DNA of 64,000 bases from Microbacterium telephonicum (GTDB taxonomy: Bacteria; Actinomycetota; Actinomycetes; Actinomycetales; Microbacteriaceae): assembly GCF_003651225.1 (NCBI RefSeq), contig NZ_RCDB01000002.1, forward strand, positions 744,001-808,000, read 5' to 3'. The number at the start of each line of letters is the position of its first letter. The first letter of the stretch is position 1. Below are positions 16,847-24,534 of this stretch, in pieces. The translations under genes were made by a program, and so were the position numbers. A model generated the notes under the pieces. The model ran no database searches, was not told where the DNA came from, and saw nothing but the letters and a program-made list of their open reading frames with translations.

Positions 16847-17635
16847 TCAGACGGATGCGGCTCGTGCCGCGTACCGGCCCTCGACGACGTCCAGCGCGAT
16901 CGGCAGGCCGAACGTGCGGCTCAGCGCGTCGGCGGTGAGCGTCTCGGCGATGGGCCCCTGCGCGACGACGCCGCCGTCGTTCAGCAGCAGCACATGGGTG
17001 AAGCCGACCGGTATCTCCTCGACGTGGTGGGTGACCATGATCATCGCGGGCGTGGTCGGCTCCGACGCGTAGCCGCTGAGCAGCTGAAGCAGTTCTTCGC
17101 GCGCGCCGAGGTCGAGGCTCGCGGTCGGCTCGTCCAGCAGCAGCAGCTCGGGATCGGTCATGACCGCGCGGGCGATCTGCACGCGCTTCTGCTCGCCGTC
17201 CGACAGGGTCCCGAAGGTGCGCTCCGCGAGGTGGTCGAGCTTCCACGCCGACAGCACGCGGCGGGCGCGGCGCTCGTCGATCGACTCGTACTGCTCGTTC
17301 CAGCGGCCGAGCACGGAGAACGCGGCGGTGAGCACGACGTCGATGACCGTCTCCTCCGGCGGCACGCGGCGGGCCATCGCCGACGACGCGAAGCCGATGC
17401 GCGGACGCAGCTCGAACACGTCGGTGCGGCCGAGGCGCTCGTCGAGCACGGTCACCGTGCCGCTGGTGGGATGCAGCAGCGTCGCGGCGAGCTGGAGGAT
17501 GGTCGTCTTGCCGGCGCCGTTGGGCCCGAGCACGACCCAGCGCTGGTCGTCGTCGACGGTCCAGTCGATGTGGTCGAGGATGTTCCGGGTGTTGCGACGG
17601 ACGACGACATCGGCGAACGAGACGACCTGCGGCAT
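16847..17635 (-). CDS. ABC transporter ATP-binding protein (single-domain)
   Basis: A 262-residue ATPase with Walker A GPNGAGKTT (about 38-46), signature LSDGEQKRVQIAR (a variant with Asp in place of Gly), Walker B ELLLLDEP and an H-loop in MIMVTHHVEEIP. No permease gene adjoins it. The type resembles the solitary YlmA/ModF-like ATPases, so a transport role is uncertain. TAGGGT (complement of 17643-17648) lies 7 nt before the ATG at 17635, suggesting a leaderless mRNA; GGAGG sits too close (3 nt) to act normally. Confidence 0.88.
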   Translation of the reverse strand: MPQVVSFADVVVRRNTRNILDHIDWTVDDDQRWVVLGPNGAGKTTILQLAATLLHPTSGTVTVLDERLGRTDVFELRPRIGFASSAMARRVPPEETVIDVVLTAAFSVLGRWNEQYESIDERRARRVLSAWKLDHLAERTFGTLSDGEQKRVQIARAVMTDPELLLLDEPTASLDLGAREELLQLLSGYASEPTTPAMIMVTHHVEEIPVGFTHVLLLNDGGVVAQGPIAETLTADALSRTFGLPIALDVVEGRYAARAASV

Positions 17636-17679
17636 GCCCTCCACCCTATCGGTGGATGTCGGCCTCACCGCCGCGACGC

Positions 17680-18867
17680 TCAGGCGCCGGCGACCTCGCG
17701 GTACAGCGCGGCCGTGTCGTCGGCGATCGCCCGCCAGCTGAAGGAGGTGGCGGCGCGCTCGCGTCCCGCGGCGCCGTAGGCGCGTGCCTTCTCGGGGTCG
17801 CTCACGACCTCGGTCAGCACCGCGGCGAGGTCGGCGATGAAGGTTTCGGGGTCCAGCGGCGTGCCAGTGCCGTCCTGCACCTGCTCGATGGGCACGAGGC
17901 GCCCCGTGACGCCGTCGACGACGACCTCGGGGATCCCGCCGGTGGCGGTCCCCACCACTGCGGCGCCGCAGGCCATCGCCTCCAGGTTCACGATGCCGAG
18001 GGGTTCGTACACCGATGGGCATACGAAGGTCGTCGCCTGCGCGAGGATGGCGCACAGCTCGTCGCGCTGGAGGAACTCCTCGATCCAGACGACGCCCTCG
18101 CGACCGGCCTGCAGGCCCGAGACGAGCCCGCGGACCTCGTCCATGATCTGCGGGGTGTCGGGGGCGCCGGCGCACAGGATCAACTGCACCTCGGCGGGAA
18201 GCCGCTCGGCGGCACGGAGGAAGTACGGCAGACCCTTCTGGCGCGTGATCCGGCCGACGAACACGACCGAGGGACGCGACGGGTCGATCCCGTACCGGGC
18301 GAGCAGGTCGGGGTTCTCGACGGGCCGCCACGCCTCGACGTCGATGCCGTTGTAGATGACGCGCACCTTGTCGGGGTCGAGCGCCGGGTAGCTGCGCAGG
18401 ATGTCCTGGCGCATCCCCTCGCTGACGGCGACGATGGCCGCCGCCCCCTCGTACGCGGTCTTCTCGATGTAGCTCGACACGGCGTACCCGCCGCCGAGCT
18501 GCTCGGCCTTCCACGGCCGCAGCGGCTCGAGCGAGTGCGCCGTGATGACGTGCGGGATGCCGTGCAGCAGAGACGCGAGGTGACCCGCGAAGTTGGCGTA
18601 CCAGGTGTGGCTGTGCACGACGTCGGCCCCGGCGACGTCGCCGACGATCTCCAGATCCGTGCCGAGGGTCTGGATCGCGGCGTTGGCGGCCTCGAGTTCG
18701 GCGGGAGTGCGGTAGGCGGTGGTGTCGGTCTCGTCCCGCTCGGCGCCGAATGCGCGCACCTGCACCTCGAGGTCGGTGCGGAGGGCCTTCACGAGTTCGG
18801 TGACATGCACACCCGCGCCGCCGTAGACCTCGGGCGGGTACTCCTTCGTGACGATGTCGACTCGCAT
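17680..18867 (-). CDS. glgA: Glycogen synthase / alpha-maltose-1-phosphate synthase (GT4)
   Basis: A GT4-type glycosyltransferase of 395 residues. The N-terminal MRVDIVTKEYPPEVYGGAGVH holds the nucleotide-sugar loop, HSHTWYANFAG is in the N-domain, and the C-domain has FVGRITRQKGL and the EX7E-type region EPLGIVNLEAMACG. The actinobacterial family next to a divergent glgC includes mycobacterial Rv1212c, which makes maltose-1-phosphate (GlgM) for the GlgE route rather than glycogen directly. The sequence alone does not decide. The ATG lacks a properly spaced ribosome site; TAGCGT (complement of 18875-18880) sits 7 nt upstream. Confidence 0.88.
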   Translation of the reverse strand: MRVDIVTKEYPPEVYGGAGVHVTELVKALRTDLEVQVRAFGAERDETDTTAYRTPAELEAANAAIQTLGTDLEIVGDVAGADVVHSHTWYANFAGHLASLLHGIPHVITAHSLEPLRPWKAEQLGGGYAVSSYIEKTAYEGAAAIVAVSEGMRQDILRSYPALDPDKVRVIYNGIDVEAWRPVENPDLLARYGIDPSRPSVVFVGRITRQKGLPYFLRAAERLPAEVQLILCAGAPDTPQIMDEVRGLVSGLQAGREGVVWIEEFLQRDELCAILAQATTFVCPSVYEPLGIVNLEAMACGAAVVGTATGGIPEVVVDGVTGRLVPIEQVQDGTGTPLDPETFIADLAAVLTEVVSDPEKARAYGAAGRERAATSFSWRAIADDTAALYREVAGA

Positions 18868-18913
18868 GCCTCGAACGCTAGTACACGTGCCGGAACCGGC
18901 ATAGTGTGGTGCC
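18868..18913. promoter_or_regulatory. Back-to-back leaderless promoters of glgA and glgC
   Basis: The gap is only 46 bp. The glgA -10 (TAGCGT, complement of 18875-18880) and glgC -10 (TAGTGT, 18902-18907) face away from each other, 21 bp apart, each 6-7 nt from its start codon. Between them is the perfect palindrome GCCGGAACCGGC (18889-18900). Each -35 region would overlap the other promoter, so the two RNA polymerases should exclude one another, and a protein on the palindrome would block both. Confidence 0.6.
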
Positions 18914-20158
18914 ATGCCAGCAGCGCCGAAGGTGTTCGGAATCGTCCTCGCCGGTGGAGAGGGCAAGCGCCTGATGCCCCTCACGATCGACCGGGCCAAG
19001 CCCGCGGTGCCGTTCGGCGGGCAGTACCGGCTGATCGACTTCGCCATCTCGAACCTCATCAACTCGGGGCTGCGCCAGATCGTCGTGCTGACCCAGTACA
19101 AGTCGCACAGCCTCGACCGCCATATCTCGCAGACGTGGCGCATGTCGGCCCTCCTCGGCGCGTACGTCACGTCGGTGCCCGCCCAGCAGCGGCTGGGCAA
19201 GCGGTGGTTCTCCGGCTCCGCCGACGCGATCCTGCAGTCGCTGAACCTCATCCACGACGAGAAGCCCGACATCGTCATGGTCATCGGCGCCGACCACGTG
19301 TACCGCATGGACTTCCAGCAGATGCTCGACGCGCACATCGAGTCGGGGGCGAAGGCGACGGTCGCCGGCATCCGCCAGCCCATCTCGCTGGCCAACCAGT
19401 TCGGCGTCATCGACGTCGACCCCACCGACAACGTCACAATCCGCGAGTTCCTCGAGAAGCCGCAGAACCCGAACGGGCTCTCCGACAACCCGAACGAGGT
19501 CCTCGCTTCGATGGGCAACTACATCTTCGACGCCGACGCGCTCATCGAGGCGGTTCACAGCGACGGCGAGCTGCCGACCTCGAACCACGACATGGGCGGC
19601 GACATCATCCCCTACTTCGTGGGCCGCGGCGAGGCCGCCGTCTACGACTTCAAGCGCAACGACGTGCCGGGGTCAACCGAACGCGACCGCGACTACTGGC
19701 GCGACGTGGGGACGATCGACTCGTTCTTCGACGCCCACATGGATCTGATCTCGACCCTCCCGGTGTTCAACCTCTACAACACCGACTGGCAGATCCACTC
19801 CCAGGCGCTGAACTCGCCGCCGGCGAAGTTCGTGCGCGACGGCGTGGGGCGCATCGGCAACGCGATCGACTCGATCGTCTCGCTCGGGTCGGTGCTCTCG
19901 GGGACGCATCTCGAGCGCAGCGTGGTCGGACCGTGGACCCTGTCGGGCGGCGGATCGACCATCACCGACTCGGTGCTGTTCGACCACGTCTCGGTCGGTG
20001 CGGGCGCCCGGGTGCACCGGGCGATCCTCGACAAGAACGTCGTACTGGATGCCGGCGCCACCGTCGGAGTCGACCGCGAGCGGGATCTCGCGCGCGGCTA
20101 CACCGTGACCGACAGCGGGATCACCGTCGTCGGGAAGAACGCGCACGTCACACGGTGA
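18914..20158 (+). CDS. glgC: Glucose-1-phosphate adenylyltransferase
   Basis: ADP-glucose pyrophosphorylase of 414 residues, making ADP-glucose from glucose-1-phosphate and ATP, the donor for GlgA/GlgM. It has the nucleotidyltransferase signature [13 protein letters not shown] (about 11-23), [25 protein letters not shown], and a C-terminal left-handed beta-helix (after about residue 300) used in allosteric control. The ATG at 18914 follows TAGTGT by 6 nt with no Shine-Dalgarno, suggesting a leaderless mRNA. Divergent from glgA, as in M. tuberculosis Rv1212c/Rv1213. Confidence 0.96.
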   Translation: MPAAPKVFGIVLAGGEGKRLMPLTIDRAKPAVPFGGQYRLIDFAISNLINSGLRQIVVLTQYKSHSLDRHISQTWRMSALLGAYVTSVPAQQRLGKRWFSGSADAILQSLNLIHDEKPDIVMVIGADHVYRMDFQQMLDAHIESGAKATVAGIRQPISLANQFGVIDVDPTDNVTIREFLEKPQNPNGLSDNPNEVLASMGNYIFDADALIEAVHSDGELPTSNHDMGGDIIPYFVGRGEAAVYDFKRNDVPGSTERDRDYWRDVGTIDSFFDAHMDLISTLPVFNLYNTDWQIHSQALNSPPAKFVRDGVGRIGNAIDSIVSLGSVLSGTHLERSVVGPWTLSGGGSTITDSVLFDHVSVGAGARVHRAILDKNVVLDAGATVGVDRERDLARGYTVTDSGITVVGKNAHVTR

Positions 20159-20191
20159 GGCCGACGCCGGCGCGCCCGTTACGCTCGGGGG

Positions 20192-20827
20192 GTGCCTGAC
20201 GCCCGTTTCCTCGTCGTGTTCGACGCCGATTCCACGCTGATCCGCAACGAGGTCATCGAGCTGATCGCCGACGAGGCGGGACGCGGCGCCGAAGTGGCCG
20301 CGGCCACCGAGGCCGCGATGCGCGGCGAGGTCGACTTCGCGACGAGCCTGCGCTCCCGCGTCGGCGAGCTGCGCGGCATCCCCGTGACGGGCTTCACCCG
20401 CGTGCTGGCGCGCGTCGAGCCGACGCCCGGCGTGCGCGAACTCATCGCCGCGATCCACGACCGCGGCGGGATCGCCGCCGTCGTCTCCGGAGGGTTCCAC
20501 GAGATCCTCGACACGGTGGCGCCGTCACTGGGCGTGGACGTCTGGCACGCGAACCGCCTCGTCGCCGAAGACGGTGCGCTGACCGGCGTCGTCGACGGTG
20601 ACATCGTGGATGCGGCGGGGAAAGCCGCCGCGCTCCGCCGGTGGGCCGCCGAGTACGGCGTGCCGACACGACGCACGATCGCGGTCGGCGACGGCGCCAA
20701 CGACCTGGCCATGATGGCCGCCGCCGGCCTCGGCGTCGCGTTCAACGCCAAGCCGGCCGTGCGCGCGCAGGCCGACATCGTCGTCGGCCCCGTCGACCTC
20801 GCCGAGCTCATCGCCGTCCTCCCCTGA
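20192..20827 (+). CDS. serB: Phosphoserine phosphatase
   Basis: A HAD-superfamily phosphatase of 211 residues for the last step of serine synthesis. Motif I is DADST at 11-15 (Asp11 nucleophile, Asp13 acid), motif II is VVSGGFHE, and motif III/IV is GDGANDLAMM. There is no ACT domain, unlike the longer mycobacterial SerB2. The GTG at 20192 is 6 nt after TACGCT (20180-20185), another predicted leaderless start. Some HAD enzymes of this type act on other phosphates, so the substrate is probable rather than proven. Confidence 0.87.
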   Translation: MPDARFLVVFDADSTLIRNEVIELIADEAGRGAEVAAATEAAMRGEVDFATSLRSRVGELRGIPVTGFTRVLARVEPTPGVRELIAAIHDRGGIAAVVSGGFHEILDTVAPSLGVDVWHANRLVAEDGALTGVVDGDIVDAAGKAAALRRWAAEYGVPTRRTIAVGDGANDLAMMAAAGLGVAFNAKPAVRAQADIVVGPVDLAELIAVLP

Positions 20828-20871
20828 CGACGGCCCTGCCGGATGTCGGCGGCCCGGCGTAGCGTGACGGG

Positions 20872-21567
20872 ATGGACATCATCCTCGCTCCCGGCCTCTG
20901 GCTCGACGCCTCCTCCTGGGATCCGGTGCTGCCGGCCCTGCGGGATGCGGGGCACTCCCCGCATCCGCTGACGATGCCGGGCCTCGGCGCACCCGCCGCC
21001 GAGAGCGCCGACATCGGCATCGCCGACTGGGTCGACGCCGTCGTCGCCGAGATCGATGCGCGCGAGGGCGAGGTCGTGCTGGTCGGGCATTCCGGCGGGG
21101 GCAACGTCGTCTGGGGCGCGGCCGATCGCCGACCCGACCGCGTCGCCCGCGTCGTGTTCGTCGACACGATCCCACCGCACCCGGGCGGTCAGATCTCCGA
21201 GTTCGACGTCGTCGACGGCGTGATCCCGTTCCCGGGGTGGGACTTCTTCGACGAGGAGGACACCTGGGACATCGACGCCGAGACCCGGGAGCGCACGCTG
21301 CCCCTCACCCGCAGCGTGCCGGCGCGGGTCCCCACCGACGAGGTCGCGCTGACCGATCCCCGTCGGCATGCCGTACCGGTGACCCTGTTGATGGGACCGC
21401 TGGACGAGCCCACGTTCCGCGACCTGGTCGCGAAGTGGGGGGCGTACGGCGACGAGTTCGGTGCGATCGCCGACGCCGAGGTGGTCAAGCTCGACACCGC
21501 GCACTGGCCGCAGTTCACGCAGCCGGAGCGTCTCGCCACCGCGCTCGTCGAAGCCGTGTCGCACTGA
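20872..21567 (+). CDS. Alpha/beta fold hydrolase
   Basis: A compact 231-residue alpha/beta hydrolase starting MDIILAPGLWLDASSWDPVL. The nucleophile elbow is GHSGGG (Ser near residue 73), and the catalytic His is in DTAHWPQFTQPERLA near the end. The overall pattern resembles small esterase/salicylate-esterase-like hydrolases; the substrate is unknown. The ATG lacks a ribosome site; TAGCGT (20860-20865) lies 6 nt upstream. Confidence 0.87.
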   Translation: MDIILAPGLWLDASSWDPVLPALRDAGHSPHPLTMPGLGAPAAESADIGIADWVDAVVAEIDAREGEVVLVGHSGGGNVVWGAADRRPDRVARVVFVDTIPPHPGGQISEFDVVDGVIPFPGWDFFDEEDTWDIDAETRERTLPLTRSVPARVPTDEVALTDPRRHAVPVTLLMGPLDEPTFRDLVAKWGAYGDEFGAIADAEVVKLDTAHWPQFTQPERLATALVEAVSH

Positions 21568-21638
21568 CGCCGCGCGTCGCCGGCTGATCGTTCAGTGCCC
21601 GAGCGCGCAGGCCCTTCGGCGTGGGTGGCCGATCGGCG

Positions 21639-22349
21639 TCAGTGGCCCATGCCGAGGCCGCCGTCGACCGGGATGACGGCACCCGAGATGTAGGCGGCGT
21701 CATCCGAGGCGAGCCACGTCACGACGCCCGCGACCTCGTCGGCCGAGGCGAAGCGGCCGGCGGGGATGTTGCGCTTGTACTCCGCCTGCGTCTCCTCGGG
21801 GAGCGCGGCGGTCATGTCGGTCTCGATGAAGCCGGGGGCGACGACGTTGGCCGTGATCCCGCGGGCGCCGAGTTCGCGGGTGAGCGAGCGGGCGAACCCG
21901 ACGAGGGCCGCCTTCGACGACGAGTAGTTGATCTGACCCGCCGAGCCGTAGAGCCCCACGACGCTGGAGATGAGGATGACGCGGCCCCACTTCGCGCGCA
22001 GCATGCCCTTCGAGGCGCGCTTGACGACGCGGAACGTGCCGCCGAGGTTCGTCGAGACGACGGAGTCGAAGTCGTCCTCGGTCATGCGCAGCAGCAGCGT
22101 GTCCTTCGTGATGCCGGCGTTGGCCACAAGCACCTCGACGGGACCGAGCGTCTTCTCGACCTCGGTGAAGGCGGCATCCAACGAGGCCGCATCCGTCACG
22201 TCGGCGCGGACGGTGAGCGTGCCTTCCGGCCCCTCGCCGGAGCGGGCGGTCACGGCCGTGCGGTAGCCGGCGGCGACGAAGCGCTCGGCGATGGCGCGGC
22301 CGATGCCGCGGTTGCCGCCGGTGACGAGGACGACGCGTTCGGTGGACAT
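21639..22349 (-). CDS. fabG: 3-oxoacyl-[acyl-carrier-protein] reductase
   Basis: A short-chain dehydrogenase of 236 residues that reduces 3-oxoacyl-ACP with NADPH in fatty acid synthesis. The cofactor loop is TGGNRGIG at 10-17, NAG is near 83, the catalytic Ser is in LISSVVG and Tyr/Lys in INYSSSK. The length and motifs match actinobacterial FabG (FabG1/MabA type). No inhA follows it. GGGAG precedes the ATG, and TAGGCT (complement of 22384-22389) is a candidate -10 with a leader of about 28 nt. Confidence 0.9.
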   Translation of the reverse strand: MSTERVVLVTGGNRGIGRAIAERFVAAGYRTAVTARSGEGPEGTLTVRADVTDAASLDAAFTEVEKTLGPVEVLVANAGITKDTLLLRMTEDDFDSVVSTNLGGTFRVVKRASKGMLRAKWGRVILISSVVGLYGSAGQINYSSSKAALVGFARSLTRELGARGITANVVAPGFIETDMTAALPEETQAEYKRNIPAGRFASADEVAGVVTWLASDDAAYISGAVIPVDGGLGMGH

Positions 22350-22447
22350 GACAACTCCCGGGGACGACGAGCGGAACCGGTCCAGCCTAGCCGGGGCGTC
22401 CGCCGCGCACCCGATAGCCTGGACTCTCGCACTCCGGGGAGGACACC

Positions 22448-23062
22448 GTGTCGGATTCGAACACCCACGACCCGTCGGCCACGCAGCCGACCGAGCCGCT
22501 GCCGCCGCATCCGGCCTCCCCCGACCTCACGCCCCCGCCCGCATCGCCGTACGGACGACCGCCCGGATACGACGCGCAGCCGCCGGCGTACGGCGCCCAG
22601 CCTCCCGCCTACGGAGCGCAGCCTCCCGCCTATGGGACGCCGTCCTACGGACAGCCTCCCTACGGCGCACAGCCTCCGGCATACGGCGCGCAACCCCCCG
22701 CATACGGAGCGCAGCCGCCGGCGTACGGCGCGCAGGCCCCGGCGTACGGGCAGCAGCCGGTCTACGGGCAGCCGCCGTACGGCACTCCCGCCCGCCGCAC
22801 CAACGTGCTGGCCGTCGTCTCCCTCATCTCCTCGGTCGCCGGATTCGTGCTGGCGTGGACCTGGGTGCTCGCGGTCGGGATCGTCGTGGGCGTCATCACG
22901 GGACACCTCGCGCTCGCACAGATCAAGCGCACCGGCGAGGCCGGGCGCGGTATGGCCCTGGCCGGGGTCATCGTGGGCTGGGTCGGGATCGGCTTCGGCG
23001 TGCTCGCAGTGCTCGCCTTCGCGATGCTGTTCGCCGTCGGATCGGTCTCGTCGTACACATGA
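22448..23062 (+). CDS. DUF4190 membrane protein with Pro/Tyr/Gln-rich repeats
   Basis: A 204-residue protein in two parts. Residues about 35-115 are a low-complexity tail built on AYGAQPP repeats. The rest is a DUF4190 domain with two membrane segments (VLAVVSLISSVAGFVLAWTWVLAVGIV and MALAGVIVGWVGIGFGVLAV, each read in parts) around the ITGHLALAQIKRTGEAGRG loop typical of the family. The function is unknown; repeats of this type occur in Gram-positive envelope proteins. GGGGAGGA precedes the GTG start, and TAGCCT (22415-22420) is a likely -10. Confidence 0.88.
   Translation: MSDSNTHDPSATQPTEPLPPHPASPDLTPPPASPYGRPPGYDAQPPAYGAQPPAYGAQPPAYGTPSYGQPPYGAQPPAYGAQPPAYGAQPPAYGAQAPAYGQQPVYGQPPYGTPARRTNVLAVVSLISSVAGFVLAWTWVLAVGIVVGVITGHLALAQIKRTGEAGRGMALAGVIVGWVGIGFGVLAVLAFAMLFAVGSVSSYT
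22571..22760 (+). repeat. Tandem 21-nt repeats coding for AYGAQPP units
   Basis: Imperfect in-frame 21-bp repeats of the type CCGGCGTACGGCGCGCAGCC inside the DUF4190 gene. About six to seven units are interrupted by diverged ones (TPSYGQPPYG, QQPVYGQPPYG). Synonymous differences between units show they are not a very recent expansion, but slippage could alter the copy number without breaking the frame. Confidence 0.8.
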
Positions 23063-23105
23063 CCGGCGACCGCGGCACTCCGGTCGCGCGTACGCTGGAA
23101 GCACT

Positions 23106-23471
23106 GTGAAGCACACCCCCGCCCAGTCGGCGACCTCGTTGCCGCGCGCCCCGCGCGACGAGGCCCACACGCGCATGTCGAAGTACTTCCTCATGATGAG
23201 CGTGCGTGTCGTGTGCTTCGTGCTCATGGTCGTCATCACCCCGTACGGCTGGTACACGTTCGTGCTCGCGATCGGTGCCGTCTTCCTCCCCTACATCGCG
23301 GTCGTCATCGCCAACGTCGGCGTCGACGGGCGCCCCGAACGAGCCGTCTCGCCCGAGCGCGCCCTCCCCGCCGCGGCCGCAGACACCCCGCCGTCCGCCG
23401 CCGAGACGGGCGTCATCCGCATCCAGGAGGGCGACGCCGCACGGCCCGACACGAAGCCGGACGCGTCGTGA
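23106..23471 (+). CDS. DUF3099 domain membrane protein
   Basis: A 121-residue protein. After a short polar head (residues 1-26) come two adjacent membrane segments (YFLMMSVRVVCFVLMVVITP and WYTFVLAIGAVFLPYIAVVIAN), then an acidic/Ala-rich cytoplasmic tail. The RVVCFVLMV..P.GWYTF pattern is typical of actinobacterial DUF3099 proteins of unknown function. The GTG at 23106 is 9 nt from TACGCT (23091-23096). The stop overlaps the next start (GTGA), so the three genes from here to SURF1 form one coupled unit. Confidence 0.83.
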   Translation: MKHTPAQSATSLPRAPRDEAHTRMSKYFLMMSVRVVCFVLMVVITPYGWYTFVLAIGAVFLPYIAVVIANVGVDGRPERAVSPERALPAAAADTPPSAAETGVIRIQEGDAARPDTKPDAS

Positions 23472-23671
23472 GCGAACGGATGTGCTCGCGCGCCGGATGC
23501 CGGGACGACGCCGCGTGGCAGGTCGTCTGGCGCAATCCCCGCATCCACGGCCCAGAGCGCCGCAAGATCTGGCTCGCCTGCGACGCCCACGTCGACTATC
23601 TGCAGGGCTACCTCGCCGCGCGCGATTTCCCCGTCGAGGTCGTCGCCTTCGCCGACGAGGCCGCCTCGTGA
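23468..23671 (+). CDS. Small conserved Cys-containing protein
   Basis: A 67-residue protein (from GTG 23468) overlapping both neighbours by 4 nt. The N-terminal MCSRAGCRDDAAWQVVWRNP with a later WLACDAHVDYLQGYL gives a C-x4-C ... C-x2-H pattern that could bind a metal. I do not recognise a named family. The coupling to the SURF1 gene hints at a link with cytochrome oxidase assembly, but that is only context. Confidence 0.72.
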   Translation: MSERMCSRAGCRDDAAWQVVWRNPRIHGPERRKIWLACDAHVDYLQGYLAARDFPVEVVAFADEAAS

Positions 23672-24522
23672 ACCGCCGCACCGCGCTGCGCTGGGGCGGC
23701 TACGTCGCGTTCGCCGTCGTCTTCGCGATCGCGTGCGCGTGGCTCTCGCACTGGCAGTTCGACCGCAACGCCGGTCGTGAGGAGCAACTCAGCCTCATCG
23801 CGACCAACTACGACGCCGACGCTGTGGCGCTGGACGAGCTCATCCCGCCCGGCGACGAGTACTCCCCCGGTCTGCAGTGGCACCCGGTGACCCTCGTCGG
23901 CGAGTACCTCCCCGACGACACGCTGCTGGCGCGCAACCGCGCCCACGGCGGCACGAGCGCCTTCGAAGTGCTCGTGCCGTTCCGCACCGACGACGGACGC
24001 GTCGTCGTCGTCGACCGCGGCTGGATCCCGCCCGGCGCCGACCAGGCACTGCCCGACGAGATCCCGGCCCCGCCGAGCGGCGAAACGACCGTCGTGGTCC
24101 GGTTGAAGACGGGCGAGCCGCTCCCCTCGTCGGGGCGCAGTGCGCCCGAGGGGCAGGTGCCGACCATCAACGTGCCGCTCATCGCCGAGGCGATCGACGC
24201 CGGCGACGACGTGCTTGCGGGCGCTTACGGTCTGCTGGTGTCGGAAGACCCCGCGCCGGCCGCCTCCCCGCAGCCCCTCGAGGCCCCGTCCGACGATCCG
24301 GGACCGCACCTGTCGTACGCGATCCAGTGGATCCTCTTCGCCGTCATGGGCTTCGTGTTCATCTGGTACATGATCCGCACCGAGATCCGGCACCGCCGGG
24401 AGGACGCCGAGGATGCCGCGACCGTCGCCGCCGGCGAGACTCCCGCGCCGCGGGTGCGCACGCGCCGGCGCCGCGACCGCGACGCGGAGGAAGAGGACGA
24501 ACTCGTCGACGCCGGACGCTAG
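23668..24522 (+). CDS. SURF1 family cytochrome oxidase assembly protein
   Basis: A 284-residue SURF1 homologue with one membrane helix near the N-terminus (YVAFAVVFAIACAWLSHWQF) and another near the C-terminus (AIQWILFAVMGFVFIWYMI), with the soluble domain between. WHPVTLVGEYLPD and VVVDRGWIPPG are the conserved blocks. It helps insert heme A into aa3-type oxidase. Other heme A genes, ctaA and ctaB, lie 15-18 kb away. The C-terminal tail after about residue 240 is charged and variable. GTG start overlapping the previous stop. Confidence 0.9.
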   Translation: MNRRTALRWGGYVAFAVVFAIACAWLSHWQFDRNAGREEQLSLIATNYDADAVALDELIPPGDEYSPGLQWHPVTLVGEYLPDDTLLARNRAHGGTSAFEVLVPFRTDDGRVVVVDRGWIPPGADQALPDEIPAPPSGETTVVVRLKTGEPLPSSGRSAPEGQVPTINVPLIAEAIDAGDDVLAGAYGLLVSEDPAPAASPQPLEAPSDDPGPHLSYAIQWILFAVMGFVFIWYMIRTEIRHRREDAEDAATVAAGETPAPRVRTRRRRDRDAEEEDELVDAGR

Positions 24523-24534
24523 TCCGGCCTGCGG

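Noticed and set aside
22571..22760. The tandem repeats as a CRISPR or minisatellite outside genes
   Set aside because: They are in frame within a well-supported DUF4190 gene and encode a Pro-rich tail.
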